Shown: positions 49,428-58,883, counted from the first letter of the stretch. The stretch: 64,000 nt of DNA from Actinomadura rifamycini DSM 43936 (GCF_000425065.1 NZ_KE384300.1:286559-350558); one strand, 5' to 3'. Translations and numbers: made by a program. Notes: generated by a model not told the origin, from the letters alone.

Positions 49428-51550
49428 GCGCCGGGGAGGACGCGCGCGGCGGCGTGCCCGCGCTGGTGCGGACCGCCGCGATCGCCGTCGCCGCGGGCCT
49501 GGGCGTGCTCGCCGTCGCGCTGGTCGCCGGCGGCGCCGCCGCCGAGCAGATCATCCCGGGGATCGCGACCGCCGGGACCCTCACCCGGTGGGGCCTGCCG
49601 GTCTCCCGCACCGCCATGGACGTCGCGTCCGCGCTCACGATCGGGACACTGCTGGCGGCGGCCGTCCTGCTGCCGCTGGAGACCCGGCGGGGCAAGGCGG
49701 CGGGCGCGGGCACCGGCACGCTGTCGAAGGACGCGATCGGCTACCTGCGGGCCGCGTCGTGGCTCGCCGCCGGGTGGGCCGCCGCCGCGGCCGCCACGCT
49801 GGTGTTCACCGTCTCGGACGTGCTGGGGCAGCCGGTCGGGCAGGTGATCACCGGCAGCGAGCTGAGCAGCTACGTCGGGTCGCTGGAGCAGGGCACCGCG
49901 CTGATGATCGTGGTGCTGCTGGCGGTCGTCGTCGCGCTGCTCGCCCGCACCACCGCCACGCCCGCCGCCGCGATCGGGCTGCTCGCCATGGCCGCCGTCG
50001 CGCTCCTGCCCGCGCCGCTCACCGGGCACTCGGCGTCCTCCGCCAACCACGCGATCGCGGTGACCGGCGTCGCGCTGCACGTCGCGGCCGTCGCGCCGTG
50101 GGTCGGCGGCCTCGGCGTCCTCGTCGCGCACGCCCTGCTGCGCCGGGAGCGGCTGCCGGTCATGGCCGAGCGGTTCAGCCGGATGGCGCTGTGGTGCTAC
50201 ATCGTCGTCGGCGCCAGCGGGATGATGAACGTCGTCGCGCGGATGCCCGACCCCGCCGAGCTGGTGACGACGAACTACGGCCGGCTCGCCCTCGCCAAGA
50301 TCGTCGCGTTCGCCGCGCTGGGCTGGTTCGGCTGGTGGCACCGGGAGCGGACGGTGCCCGCGCTGCAGGAGCGCGGCCCGCGCGCCGCGCGGGCCCGGGC
50401 GTTCGCGCGGCTCGCCGGCGTCGAGGCCGCCGTCATGGCGGGCACGATGGGCCTCGCCGTCGCGCTGGCGAGCACCGCGCCGCCCGCGCCGACCGGCACC
50501 GAGAGCGCCGTCCGGACCCTGCTCGGCTACGAGATGCCGCCGCCGATCACCGCGGGACGCCTCGCGACGCTGTGGTGGTTCGACCTGTTCTTCGCCGCGC
50601 TGGCCGCGGTGCTCGCCGGCGTGTACCTCGCGGGCGTGGTGCGGCTGCGCCGCCGCGGCGACTCCTGGCCGCTGTGGCGGACGGTCTTCTGGCTGGTCGG
50701 CGTGCTGTCGATCGTGCTCGCCACCCAGACGGGCGTCGCCCGGTACGCGTCGATCCTGTTCAGCGTGCACATGGCGCAGCACATGACCCTGAACATGCTC
50801 ACCCCGATCTTCCTGGTCGTGGGGGCGCCGATCACGCTGGCGCTGCGCGCGCTGAAGCCCGCGCGGATCCGCGGCGACCGGGGCCCGCGCGAGTGGCTGA
50901 CCGCGCTGCTGCACAGCCGGTACTCGGCGTTCATCGCGCACCCGGCCACCGCGACGATCATCTTCGTGGCGAGCACGTTCGCGCTGTACTTCACGCCGCT
51001 GTTCCAGTCGCTGATGCAGAACCACCTCGGCCACATCGGGATGACCGTCCACTTCCTCCTCGCCGGGTTCCTGTTCTTCTGGGTGCTGCTCGGCGTGGAC
51101 CCGGCGCCCAAGCGGCTGCCCTACCCGGGACGGCTGCTGCTGCTGTTCGTCACGATGCCGTTCCACGCGTTCTTCGGCATCGCCCTGATGAACCTGGGCA
51201 AGCCGATCGCCGAGGGCTGGTACAACGCGGTGGACCCGCCGTGGGGGACGACCCTGCTGCAGGACCAGCACACCGGCGGGGCGATCGCGTGGGCGTTCGG
51301 GGAGATCCCGACGTTCATCGTCCTGATCGTCCTGGCGGTCCAGTGGTACTCCGACGACCAGCGGCAGGCCCGCCGGATGGACCGCAGGGCCGACCGCGCC
51401 GCGAAGGCGGGCGCCGCGGCCGGGGTGCCCGCGGAGGACGACGAACTGGCCGCCTACAACGCGCGCCTCGCCAAGCTCGCCGAGCGCGACCGGATCGCGG
51501 AGGAGGGCGGCGGCGCCCGGCCCGGCGGCGCCCGGCCCGGCGGCACCTGA
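49424..51550 (+). CDS. CopD-CtaG fusion membrane protein (copper/cytochrome oxidase assembly)
   Basis: A 708-residue protein with about 14-15 membrane segments. The N-terminal ~360 residues match CopD (copper import); examples are LPAPLTGHSASSANHAIAVTGVALHVAAVAPWVGGLGVLV and YGRLALAKIVAFAALGWFGWWHRERT. The C-terminal ~280 residues match the caa3_CtaG domain: FSVHMAQHMTLNMLTPIFLVVGAPITLALR, then MTVHFLLAGFLFFWVLLGVDPAPKRLPYPGRLLLLFVTMPFHAFFGIALM with metal-ligand-type His and Met residues. Such fusions load copper into oxidase. It is coupled to the small exported protein. Confidence 0.93.
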   Translation: MSAGEDARGGVPALVRTAAIAVAAGLGVLAVALVAGGAAAEQIIPGIATAGTLTRWGLPVSRTAMDVASALTIGTLLAAAVLLPLETRRGKAAGAGTGTLSKDAIGYLRAASWLAAGWAAAAAATLVFTVSDVLGQPVGQVITGSELSSYVGSLEQGTALMIVVLLAVVVALLARTTATPAAAIGLLAMAAVALLPAPLTGHSASSANHAIAVTGVALHVAAVAPWVGGLGVLVAHALLRRERLPVMAERFSRMALWCYIVVGASGMMNVVARMPDPAELVTTNYGRLALAKIVAFAALGWFGWWHRERTVPALQERGPRAARARAFARLAGVEAAVMAGTMGLAVALASTAPPAPTGTESAVRTLLGYEMPPPITAGRLATLWWFDLFFAALAAVLAGVYLAGVVRLRRRGDSWPLWRTVFWLVGVLSIVLATQTGVARYASILFSVHMAQHMTLNMLTPIFLVVGAPITLALRALKPARIRGDRGPREWLTALLHSRYSAFIAHPATATIIFVASTFALYFTPLFQSLMQNHLGHIGMTVHFLLAGFLFFWVLLGVDPAPKRLPYPGRLLLLFVTMPFHAFFGIALMNLGKPIAEGWYNAVDPPWGTTLLQDQHTGGAIAWAFGEIPTFIVLIVLAVQWYSDDQRQARRMDRRADRAAKAGAAAGVPAEDDELAAYNARLAKLAERDRIAEEGGGARPGGARPGGT

Positions 51551-51562
51551 CCCCGGCCGGGG

Positions 51563-51582
51563 CCTCCCCCGCGCGGGGGAGG
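51563..51582 (+). terminator. Terminator-like palindrome after copD-ctaG
   Basis: CCTCCCCCGCGCGGGGGAGG is a perfect 20-bp palindrome able to fold to an 8-bp stem, preceded by CCCCGGCCGGGG at 51551-51562. It lies in the 64-base gap before the sensor kinase gene. Confidence 0.55.
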
Positions 51583-51614
51583 AGCCGCGCACCGGCTTCT
51601 GCCAGGATCGACGT

Positions 51615-52847
51615 GTGATCGGTGTGCTGCGTCCGCTGGTTCGGCGGACCACCTGGCGGCGCTGGTCCCACCTCGTGGTGGGCGGCGCGCTGCTGATGCC
51701 GTACTGGTTCCTGTCGGCCTCGCTCACCCCGCTGATCCCGATCCGGAACCCGTACGTCACCTTCGTGCTGGCGCTCGTCGTCCTGCCGACGGCGGCGACG
51801 TTCGTCACCGGGCTCGTCCCGACGGTGCGGATGCTGGAGACGTCCCTGGCCCGGGAGCTGCTCGAGGGGCCGGCGAAGGACCTCGAGCCGGGCCCCGCGC
51901 GCTCGTGGGAGAGCCGCACCCGCACGGCCGCCTGGTTCGCGCTGCACCTGGCGGTCGGCGTGGTGATCAGCGGGCTGAGCCTGGCCGTGCCGCCGTTCGC
52001 CGTCGTGGCCGTCCTCGCGCCCGCCGTGACCTGGGACGAGCAGTTCCTCGCCGCCTGGGGCTGGCGCGGCGACTGGCCGCAGTGGCCGGGCCCGCTGATC
52101 GGCCTGGCGTCGATGGCGGTGCTGCTCGCGCTGATCGTCGCGGCGGGCGCGCTGCTGTCGCGGTTCGCGCCGGTGTTCCTCGGCCCGTCGTCCGCCGAGC
52201 GGCTCGCCGCGGCGGAGGCCCGCGCGGTCAAGCTGGCCGAGCGGAACCGGCTGGCCCGGGAGCTGCACGACTCGGTCGGGCACGCGCTGAGCGTGGTGAC
52301 GCTGCAGGCGGGCGCGGCGGGCCGCGTCCTGGACAGCGACCCCGCGTTCGCGCGGGAGGCCCTGTCGGCGATCGAGGAGTCGGCCCGCGCCGCCCTGGAG
52401 GACCTCGACCACGTGCTGGGGCTGCTGCGCGAGGACCCGTCCCGGTCGGCGCCGCAGGCGACGCTGAAGGACCTCGGGCGGCTGCTGGAGCAGACGCGGA
52501 TCGCCGGGGTGACGCTGGACGCGCGGGTCGACCCGGAGATCGAGGCGGTGCCCGCCGCCGTGTCCCGGGAGGCGTACCGGATCGTCCAGGAGGGGCTGAC
52601 GAACGCGCTGCGGCACGCGGGGAAGGTGCCGGTGCGGCTCCGCCTCGGCGTCGCCGGGGAGCGGCTCGAGATGGAGATGAGCAATCCGCTGGGCGCGGCG
52701 GGCGGCGCCGGCGCCGACCACGGCGGCGGCCGCGGCCTCGGCGGCGTCCGCGAGCGCGTCACCGTGCTGCGCGGCGAGATGAGCGCGGGCCCGGACGGCG
52801 GACGCTGGTGCTTCCGGGTGTCGCTGCCGCTAAGGTCCGGGACATGA
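51615..52847 (+). CDS. NarL-type sensor histidine kinase
   Basis: A 410-residue protein from GTG 51615. Five or so membrane helices fill the first ~190 residues with little extracellular material, so an intramembrane-sensing type is likely. The HisKA_3 motif is RNRLARELHDSVGHALSVVTLQAG with the phospho-His near residue 221. The HATPase part has EAYRIVQEGLTNALRHAG (N box) and HGGGRGLGGVRERV (G box). Its stop overlaps the response regulator start (ATGA), so the two form a cognate pair. The signal is unknown. Confidence 0.9.
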   Translation: MIGVLRPLVRRTTWRRWSHLVVGGALLMPYWFLSASLTPLIPIRNPYVTFVLALVVLPTAATFVTGLVPTVRMLETSLARELLEGPAKDLEPGPARSWESRTRTAAWFALHLAVGVVISGLSLAVPPFAVVAVLAPAVTWDEQFLAAWGWRGDWPQWPGPLIGLASMAVLLALIVAAGALLSRFAPVFLGPSSAERLAAAEARAVKLAERNRLARELHDSVGHALSVVTLQAGAAGRVLDSDPAFAREALSAIEESARAALEDLDHVLGLLREDPSRSAPQATLKDLGRLLEQTRIAGVTLDARVDPEIEAVPAAVSREAYRIVQEGLTNALRHAGKVPVRLRLGVAGERLEMEMSNPLGAAGGAGADHGGGRGLGGVRERVTVLRGEMSAGPDGGRWCFRVSLPLRSGT

Positions 52848-53503
52848 CGATCAAGGTGCTGCTGGTCGACGACGAGCGGCTGATCCGGGCCGGGCTCGCC
52901 GCCATCATCGAGGCCGAAGAGGACCTGACCGTGGTCGGGGAGGCGTCCGACGGGTCCGAGGTGCCGGGGCAGGTGTCCCGGCTGGGGCCCGACGTCGTCC
53001 TGATGGACGTGCGGATGCCGGAGCTCGACGGCATCCAGGCGACCCGGCACCTGCTGTCGGCGATGGCCGAGCCGCCGCGGATCATCGTCGTCACCACGTT
53101 CGAGAACGACGAGTACGTCTACGACGCGCTCAAGGCGGGCGCCCACGGGTTCCTGCTCAAGCGGACGCGCCCGGAGGAGATCCTGCAGGCGATCCGGATG
53201 GTGGTGCACGGCGACACCCTGCTGTTCCCGGCCGCGATCCGCGCGCTGGCCGCCGAGCACGGCGCGGCCCGCGGCGGCGGGCCGGGCGGCGCGCGCTGGC
53301 ACGAGCGGCTCACCGAGCGGGAGTCGGACGTCCTGCGGCTGATGGCGAAGGGGCGGTCGAACGCCGAGATCGCGGGGGAGCTGTTCGTGAGCCCGCAGAC
53401 GGTGAAGACGCACGTCGGGAACGTCCTCGCGAAGCTGCAGGCCCGGGACCGCACGCAGGCGGTCATCTTCGCCTACGAGACGGGGTTCATCTCGCCGGGC
53501 TGA
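52844..53503 (+). CDS. NarL/LuxR-type response regulator
   Basis: A 219-residue protein with a receiver domain (KVLLVDDERLIRAGLAAII, phospho-Asp55 in VVLMDVRMPELDG, Lys in FLLKRTRPEE) and a LuxR-type HTH (LTERESDVLRLMAKGRSNAEIAGELFVSPQTVKTHVGNVLAKL, ~155-197). All receiver residues are intact. It is the partner of the preceding kinase. The tandem repeats just after the gene lie upstream of the baeRF-like gene and might be one of its targets, a guess from position only. Confidence 0.93.
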   Translation: MTIKVLLVDDERLIRAGLAAIIEAEEDLTVVGEASDGSEVPGQVSRLGPDVVLMDVRMPELDGIQATRHLLSAMAEPPRIIVVTTFENDEYVYDALKAGAHGFLLKRTRPEEILQAIRMVVHGDTLLFPAAIRALAAEHGAARGGGPGGARWHERLTERESDVLRLMAKGRSNAEIAGELFVSPQTVKTHVGNVLAKLQARDRTQAVIFAYETGFISPG

Positions 53504-53524
53504 GCCGGCGCCTCCACCCGGCGC

Positions 53525-53591
53525 TGTTACGGCGGGCGGTGTGACGGCGGGCGGTGTAACGGCGGGTGGTGTGACGGCGGGCGGTGTGACG
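53525..53591. repeat. 15-bp tandem repeats (about 4.5 copies)
   Basis: Units at 53525, 53540, 53555, 53570 and a partial at 53585 follow TGTGACGGCGGGCGG, with changes only at a few positions (TGTTAC, TGTAAC, GGGTGG). The repeats sit in the intergenic space about 100-165 bases before the baeRF-like gene. They could be iterated binding sites or a variable-number repeat. Confidence 0.9.
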
Positions 53592-53691
53592 TTCGACGCG
53601 CTGCCGGAAACTCAACCGCCCCTTACGCTTGATTTACCCCCGAATCGTTACAAAAGAGTCATCTAGTGCGATGACCGATGATCGGGGGATC

Positions 53692-54786
53692 ATGGACGCT
53701 GTCACTCTCGCCGAACTGCGCAAGCCCCGCGCCTACCCGGCGGTGTCGGTGCTGATGCCGACCCACCGGGCCGCTCCGGGCAACCGGCAGGACCCCATCC
53801 GGCTGCGGAACCTGCTGGCCGAGGCGCGCCGCCGGCTGTACGCCGACGACCGCGTCCCGGCCGACGCCGCCGACCATGTCGTGCGCGGCCTCGAACGGGC
53901 GGCGGGCGAGGTGGACCTGCGGCACGCCGCGGACGGCCTCGTCCTGTTCGCCGCGCCGGACGGCGAGCACCACGCGTTCGCGATCGACCAGCCGGTCGAC
54001 GAACGGGTGATCGTGGACAGCGGCTTCGCCACCCGCGACCTCGTCGCCGCCTACACCCGGACGCCGCGCTACTGGCTGCTCACGCTGTCCGACCAGCGCA
54101 CCCGGCTGTGGGACGGCCGCGGCGACGGGCTGACCGAGCGCACCGCGGGCGGTTTCCCGGTCGAGCCGGAGCCGCGCGACGAGGTCGCGTCCGGGCACCG
54201 GTCGCGCCGCGCCGCCGGCTCGGGGGACGAGCCGCAGCGGCGGGCGATGCGCGACGTCGCCGCCGCGCTCGACCGGGTGCTCGCCCGCGACGACCGTCCG
54301 CTGATCGTCGCCGGCGTCACCCGCCACCAGGCGTTCTTCGACGAGGTCGCCGGGCCGCACGTCCGGGTGGCCGGACGGGTGGACGGCAGCCTGGAGGGCG
54401 CCTCGCCGAGCACGCTGATCGAGGCGGCCCGCCCCGCGCTGGCCGCCTACGAGGACCTCCGCGAGGTCGGGGTGCTGGCCGAGCTGGAGGCGGCGCGCGG
54501 CATCGACCGGTACGGCGCCGGGCTCTGCGACGTGGTGCGGCTCGTCGAGCAGGGCCGCGGCGAGCACCTCGTGGTCGAGCGCGGCTACTACGCGCCCGCG
54601 ATCCGCGCCGACGGCGGGCTGGTCCCGGTGGACGGCCGCCCCGGCGTGCTGCACGGCGCCGACGTCGTGGACGACGCGGTCGACCACGTCATCGAGACGA
54701 CGCTGGAGTACGGCGGCGAGGTGACGTTCGTCTCCGACGGCTTCCTCGTCGACCACGACCGCATCGCGCTGGTCACCCGGTTCTGA
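53692..54786 (+). CDS. baeRF-family (bacterial archaeo-eukaryotic release-factor-like) protein
   Basis: Taken as 364 residues from ATG 53692; an in-frame ATG at 53671 would add seven residues. It begins DAVTLAELRKPRAYPAVSVLMPTHRAAP, followed by NLLAEARRRLYADDRVPADAADHVVRGLERAAGEVDL and the GLVLFAAPDG strand, as in family-3 baeRF proteins related to eRF1. The GGQ loop of true release factors is not seen. The C-terminal half has VARGVLA-type L7Ae-like features (RLVEQGRGEHLVVERGYYAP). Members are predicted ribosome-associated stress factors; no function is proven. Confidence 0.72.
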   Translation: MDAVTLAELRKPRAYPAVSVLMPTHRAAPGNRQDPIRLRNLLAEARRRLYADDRVPADAADHVVRGLERAAGEVDLRHAADGLVLFAAPDGEHHAFAIDQPVDERVIVDSGFATRDLVAAYTRTPRYWLLTLSDQRTRLWDGRGDGLTERTAGGFPVEPEPRDEVASGHRSRRAAGSGDEPQRRAMRDVAAALDRVLARDDRPLIVAGVTRHQAFFDEVAGPHVRVAGRVDGSLEGASPSTLIEAARPALAAYEDLREVGVLAELEAARGIDRYGAGLCDVVRLVEQGRGEHLVVERGYYAPAIRADGGLVPVDGRPGVLHGADVVDDAVDHVIETTLEYGGEVTFVSDGFLVDHDRIALVTRF

Positions 54787-54817
54787 GCCCGCCGGGCCCC
54801 GCCGGGCCTGCCGCCCG

Positions 54818-56533
54818 TCACCCGCAGGACGGGGCGTGCCAGCTCGTCCACCCGATGCCGTGGGCGCTCCCGGACCCGAGGGGCCGCCAGCCGGGCGGGC
54901 GCGTCGGCCACGTGCGCGCGGGGGCCGTCCCGTCCGGCATCGGCACGACGACCGTGCAGACGCCGGGCGCGGGCGGCCGGCCGCGCCGCGCGTCGAAGGA
55001 GCCGACGGCCGTCCACCACACGGGATGCCGCAGCCGCACCGTGACCGCCCAGTGCAGGGACCGGTCGGCGGCGACCCCGCCCGCCGCCGGCCCCGGCAGC
55101 GGCGGCGCGGGGCGGACGCGCTCGGGCGCGGGCCCGAAGAGGAACACCAGCGCGGCCAGGTTCGTCGCGGCGAGCGCGAGCCCGGCGAGGACGGCCGGAC
55201 GCCGCAGCCGGGCGAGCACGGCGAGGGCGGCGAGCAGCGCACCCGCCGCGAGCGACGCCTCCGCGAGGTCCAGCGCGGCGCGGTCCCGGGTGAGGAACAT
55301 GACCTCGGGGAAGTCGAACCCGATGAACGCGTGGGTGCGCAGCCGCTCGCCCGCGTACCCGCCGACCCACAGCGCCGTCCCGGCGAGGAGGACGACCGCG
55401 CCCGCCGCGGCGCCCGCGGCCCGCCGGGGCCGCGCCCTCAGCAGGGTCGCCGCGCCCACCAGCGCGAACACCGTCGCCGTGCACGCCAGGTAGCGCCCGT
55501 ACGCGAAGTTGCCCACGCGGTGCTCGTCCGGCAGCGCGGCCGACGCCGCGTACGCGACGCCGCAGACGGCGGCGAGCGCCGCGGCCGCCGTGACCCGGTC
55601 CGGCGCCGGCGTCCGGCGCCGGACGAGGACCGCCGCGACCGCCGCCAGCCCGACGCCCGCCAGCCCCCATGTCGAGACGATCGAGTACCAGACCTGCCCG
55701 GCCGCGCCCGACAGCGCCCACGCCTGCCCGTCCGGCGTGGTGAGCCGGTCGGCGAGGACGCCCCCGAGGTCGCGCGCGCCGCCCGGGTACAGCGCGTCCC
55801 GCAGCAGCGCGTTGCCCGCCGCGCCGAGCGCGTACCCGGCCGCGGCGACGGCGAGCCCGGCCGCCGCCCCGCGCCCGCCGCGCCGCAGGACGAGGAGGGC
55901 GGCCAGCGCCGCGAGGTGGACGGCGAGCAGCACCGTCCCGCGCGTGTGGACGGCCGACGCGTACGCCACGGCGAGGCTCGCGAGGACGGCGTCCGGCACG
56001 CGGCCGTGCCGGGCGAACCGGTCGAGCGCCAGCAGCCAGCCGAGGACGAGCGCGGGCAGCACCGCGTCCGTCAGCGCGAACGCGCCGAAGAACGCCGAGG
56101 CGGGCAGCAGCGCGGCGCCGAACGACACCGGCAGCGCCGCGCCGGGGCCGAGCCCGAGCCGCCGCGCCGCCGCGTACCCGAGCGGGAACAGCGCCGCCCC
56201 GGCGACCGCGTTGATCACCATGACGATGGTGTAGACCGTCGCGGGATCGCGCGAGAACCAGTACGCGGGCGCCAGCAGCAGCGGGTAGCCGCCCTGGTAG
56301 AAGGTGAACCCGGACAGGTCGCCGCCCGGTCCGCCCGCGAGCCACCGCGCCGCGACGAGGTAGCCGGTCTCGTCCGGGTTCGCGGCGGGCCCGGTGCGCC
56401 CGCGCGCGAACCACAGCCGCGCGCTCACCTGCGCGAGGAAGCCGAACACGAGCAGCCAGATCAGGGCGCGCCGGCGTCCGTCCGGGCGCGGGACGGGCGG
56501 GGCGGCGGGCCGGGCATCGGTCAGGGACGTCAT
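54818..56533 (-). CDS. GT-C-like polytopic membrane glycosyltransferase
   Basis: A 571-residue protein from ATG 56533. Roughly 12 membrane helices are evident. The first loop contains NPDETGYLVAARWLAGG, whose Asp-Glu pair matches the catalytic acidic motif of GT-C enzymes using polyprenyl-phosphate sugars (GT39/GT83/GT87-like). FTFYQGGYPLLLAPAYWF follows. The C-terminal ~110 residues are outside the membrane and contain several Trp and a Cys pair. It may transfer mannose or another sugar to an envelope acceptor. It is divergent from a two-component operon. Confidence 0.7.
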   Translation of the reverse strand: MTSLTDARPAAPPVPRPDGRRRALIWLLVFGFLAQVSARLWFARGRTGPAANPDETGYLVAARWLAGGPGGDLSGFTFYQGGYPLLLAPAYWFSRDPATVYTIVMVINAVAGAALFPLGYAAARRLGLGPGAALPVSFGAALLPASAFFGAFALTDAVLPALVLGWLLALDRFARHGRVPDAVLASLAVAYASAVHTRGTVLLAVHLAALAALLVLRRGGRGAAAGLAVAAAGYALGAAGNALLRDALYPGGARDLGGVLADRLTTPDGQAWALSGAAGQVWYSIVSTWGLAGVGLAAVAAVLVRRRTPAPDRVTAAAALAAVCGVAYAASAALPDEHRVGNFAYGRYLACTATVFALVGAATLLRARPRRAAGAAAGAVVLLAGTALWVGGYAGERLRTHAFIGFDFPEVMFLTRDRAALDLAEASLAAGALLAALAVLARLRRPAVLAGLALAATNLAALVFLFGPAPERVRPAPPLPGPAAGGVAADRSLHWAVTVRLRHPVWWTAVGSFDARRGRPPAPGVCTVVVPMPDGTAPARTWPTRPPGWRPLGSGSAHGIGWTSWHAPSCG

Positions 56534-56634
56534 GCCGGCCACGCTTCCGGCGCACTGTCGTGATCTTGTCCGGGAAATGTCCGGATCTTGTGACATGGAC
56601 CGGGAGGCCCTGCTCGTCGGCCGATAATGACCGG

Positions 56635-57309
56635 GTGGCGAAGATCCTTCTGGTCGAGGACGACCCGTCCGCCCGCGCCGGGCTGGAGATGGCGCTGACC
56701 CGCCAGGGGCACGGCGTGACGGCCCGCGCGACCGGCGAGGACGGCCTCGGCGCGCTGCGCGCCCTGCGCCCCGAGATCGCGATCCTGGACGTGATGCTCC
56801 CGGGCATCGACGGCATCGAGGTGTGCCGCCGGATCCGGCGCGACGACACGCTGCCGGTGATCCTGCTGACCGCGCGGGGCGACGACCTCGACGTCGTCCT
56901 CGGCCTGGAGGCGGGCGCGGACGACTACGTGATCAAGCCCGTGGAGCCGCGCGTGCTGGACGCCCGCATCCGCGCCGTCCTCCGCCGCGCCGAGCAGGGC
57001 GGGCTCGACCGCTCCGTCCACGGCGACCTCGTGATCGACCGCACGTCCCTCCGGGTCACCAAGGCCGGGACGGACCTGCGGCTCACCCCCACCGAGCTGC
57101 GGCTGCTGCTGGAACTCGCGCGGCGCCCGGGGCACGCGCTGACCCGCCGCCACCTGCTGGCCGCCGTCTGGGAGCACACCTACCCGGGCGACTCCCGCCT
57201 CGTGGACGCCTGCGTCCAGCGCGTCCGCGCCAAGATCGAGGACGACCCCGCCGACCCCCGGCTGATCGAGACCGTCCGCGGGTTCGGCTACCGGTTCGCG
57301 GCGCCGTGA
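56635..57309 (+). CDS. OmpR-type response regulator
   Basis: A 224-residue protein from GTG 56635. The receiver domain has KILLVEDDPSARAGLEMAL and phospho-Asp52 in IAILDVMLPGIDG, with LTARGDDLDVVLGLEAGADDYVIKP. The C-terminal winged helix is LRLTPTELRLLLELARRPGHALTRRHLLAAVW. GATAAT at 56623-56628 lies only six bases upstream of the start, as in a leaderless promoter. It is coupled to the following kinase through GTGA and to a lipoprotein. The order resembles CseB-CseC in gene content, where a lipoprotein tunes the system. Confidence 0.93.
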   Translation: MAKILLVEDDPSARAGLEMALTRQGHGVTARATGEDGLGALRALRPEIAILDVMLPGIDGIEVCRRIRRDDTLPVILLTARGDDLDVVLGLEAGADDYVIKPVEPRVLDARIRAVLRRAEQGGLDRSVHGDLVIDRTSLRVTKAGTDLRLTPTELRLLLELARRPGHALTRRHLLAAVWEHTYPGDSRLVDACVQRVRAKIEDDPADPRLIETVRGFGYRFAAP

Positions 57310-58883
57310 CCGTCCGCGCGCTCCGGCCGCTCACCGGGCTCCGGGCGCGGCTCGCCGCGGCGTTCCTCGCGGTCGCGCTGCTGGCGTCCGTCCTCGCGTC
57401 CGGCATCTCCTACGTCCTGTACCGGCGCATGGTGCTGGACCGCGCGCAGGACGCGGCGCTGGCGGACGTGCGGCGGACGCTCGCGCAGCAGGTCCCGGTC
57501 GAGCTGCCGCCCGACGCGGAGCACCTGGTCGGGGAACGGCTCGTCGCCGCGCTGACCGGTGATCCCGGCACACGGCGGGTCGTCGGTGTCACCGCGACGG
57601 GCTCCACCGGATCGGGCGACACCGATGCGGTCGCGGCCTCGGAGGCGGGGGCACCGAACGTCCGCCGGGCCGTCGCCGTCGCCGTGCGGCCCGCCGGCCC
57701 GGTCACCGTCCCGGACCCGGGCGTGCTCCACGTGCCCGTCACCGAGGAGTTCGCGCGGCGCGCCCTGCACGGCACGGTGTACCGGCGGATCGTCCGGGAC
57801 GGCGACCCCTACCTGCTGGTCGGCGCGCACCCCACCGGCTACCGCACGACGGTGACGGAACCGGAGCGGACGACCCCGCCGATGGTCTTCGTCTCGGTGG
57901 ACCTCGGCCGGGAGGCCGACGACCTGCGCCTGTTCTCCCGCGCGCTGCTGATCGCCGACGGCGCCGCGCTCGCCGGCGCGCTCGTCCTCGCGCTGCTCGC
58001 CACCCGCGGCGTGCTGCGCCCGGTGCGGCGGCTCGGCGCCGCCGCCCGCGCCCTCGGCGCGGGGGACCTGGACACGCGGGTGGACGTGCGGGGCCGCGAC
58101 GAGCTCGCCGACCTGGCCCGCACGTTCAACGGGACGGCCGAGGCGCTGGAACGCACGGTCACCGAGCTGCGCGCGATGGACGCGGCGTCCCGCCGGTTCG
58201 TCGCCGACGTGTCGCACGAGCTGCGCACCCCGCTGACGTCGATGGTCGCGCTGACGGGCATGCTCGCGGAGGACGCCGCCGCCGCGCCCGGCGCCGCGCC
58301 CGAGGACGGACGGGCGGCGCGGCTGGTCGCGGCGGAGACCCGGCGGCTCGGGCGGCTCGTCGAGCACCTGATCGAGATCAGCCGGTTCGACGCGGGCGCC
58401 GCCGCGCTCGTCCTCGACGACGTCGACGTCGCCGAGGCCGTCGCGGACGCCCTGGACGCGCGGGGCTGGCGGGACGAGGCCGCCGTGGCCGGGCCGGACG
58501 GACTGTCCGCCCGCCTCGACCCCCGCCGCTTCGACGTCGTCCTGGCGAACCTGGTCGGGAACGCGCTCGCGCACGGCCGCCCGCCGGTCGCCGTCCGGTA
58601 CGGTCCGCGGGCGCGGGACGGGCGGGCCGGCGTCGAGGTCACCGTCACCGACCACGGCCCGGGCCTCCCCGCCGGACTCGACGACGCGATCTTCGACCGG
58701 TTCGTCAAGGCGGACGCCGCCCGCGCCGCCAGCGAGGGCAGCGGTCTCGGCCTGTCGATCGCCAGGGAGAACGCCCGCCTGCACGGCGGAACCCTGGAGG
58801 CCCGGAACGGCACGGCCGGGGGAGCGGTGTTCGTCCTGTGGCTGCCGGCCGGACACGACGAGGAGCGTGCGGAGCGACCATGA
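57306..58883 (+). CDS. OmpR-partner sensor histidine kinase (HAMP)
   Basis: A 525-residue kinase from GTG 57306 overlapping the regulator stop. Two membrane helices (near 11-33 and 217-240) flank a ~185-residue extracellular sensor. A HAMP linker (RPVRRLGAAARALGAGDLDTRVDVRGRDELADL) leads to the H box FVADVSHELRTPLTSM, N box LVGNALAHG, G1 DHGPGLP, F box IFDRFVKAD and G2 GSGLGLSIA. All boxes are intact. Its stop overlaps the lipoprotein start. Confidence 0.93.
   Translation: MTVRALRPLTGLRARLAAAFLAVALLASVLASGISYVLYRRMVLDRAQDAALADVRRTLAQQVPVELPPDAEHLVGERLVAALTGDPGTRRVVGVTATGSTGSGDTDAVAASEAGAPNVRRAVAVAVRPAGPVTVPDPGVLHVPVTEEFARRALHGTVYRRIVRDGDPYLLVGAHPTGYRTTVTEPERTTPPMVFVSVDLGREADDLRLFSRALLIADGAALAGALVLALLATRGVLRPVRRLGAAARALGAGDLDTRVDVRGRDELADLARTFNGTAEALERTVTELRAMDAASRRFVADVSHELRTPLTSMVALTGMLAEDAAAAPGAAPEDGRAARLVAAETRRLGRLVEHLIEISRFDAGAAALVLDDVDVAEAVADALDARGWRDEAAVAGPDGLSARLDPRRFDVVLANLVGNALAHGRPPVAVRYGPRARDGRAGVEVTVTDHGPGLPAGLDDAIFDRFVKADAARAASEGSGLGLSIARENARLHGGTLEARNGTAGGAVFVLWLPAGHDEERAERP

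Noticed and set aside
48710-53413. A minus-strand open frame of 1567 codons
   Set aside because: It is antisense to the CopD-CtaG, kinase and regulator genes, with low-complexity Arg/Gln/Pro/Gly composition and no recognisable domain.
53525-53591. CRISPR array
   Set aside because: The repeats are contiguous 15-mers with no spacers and no cas genes.
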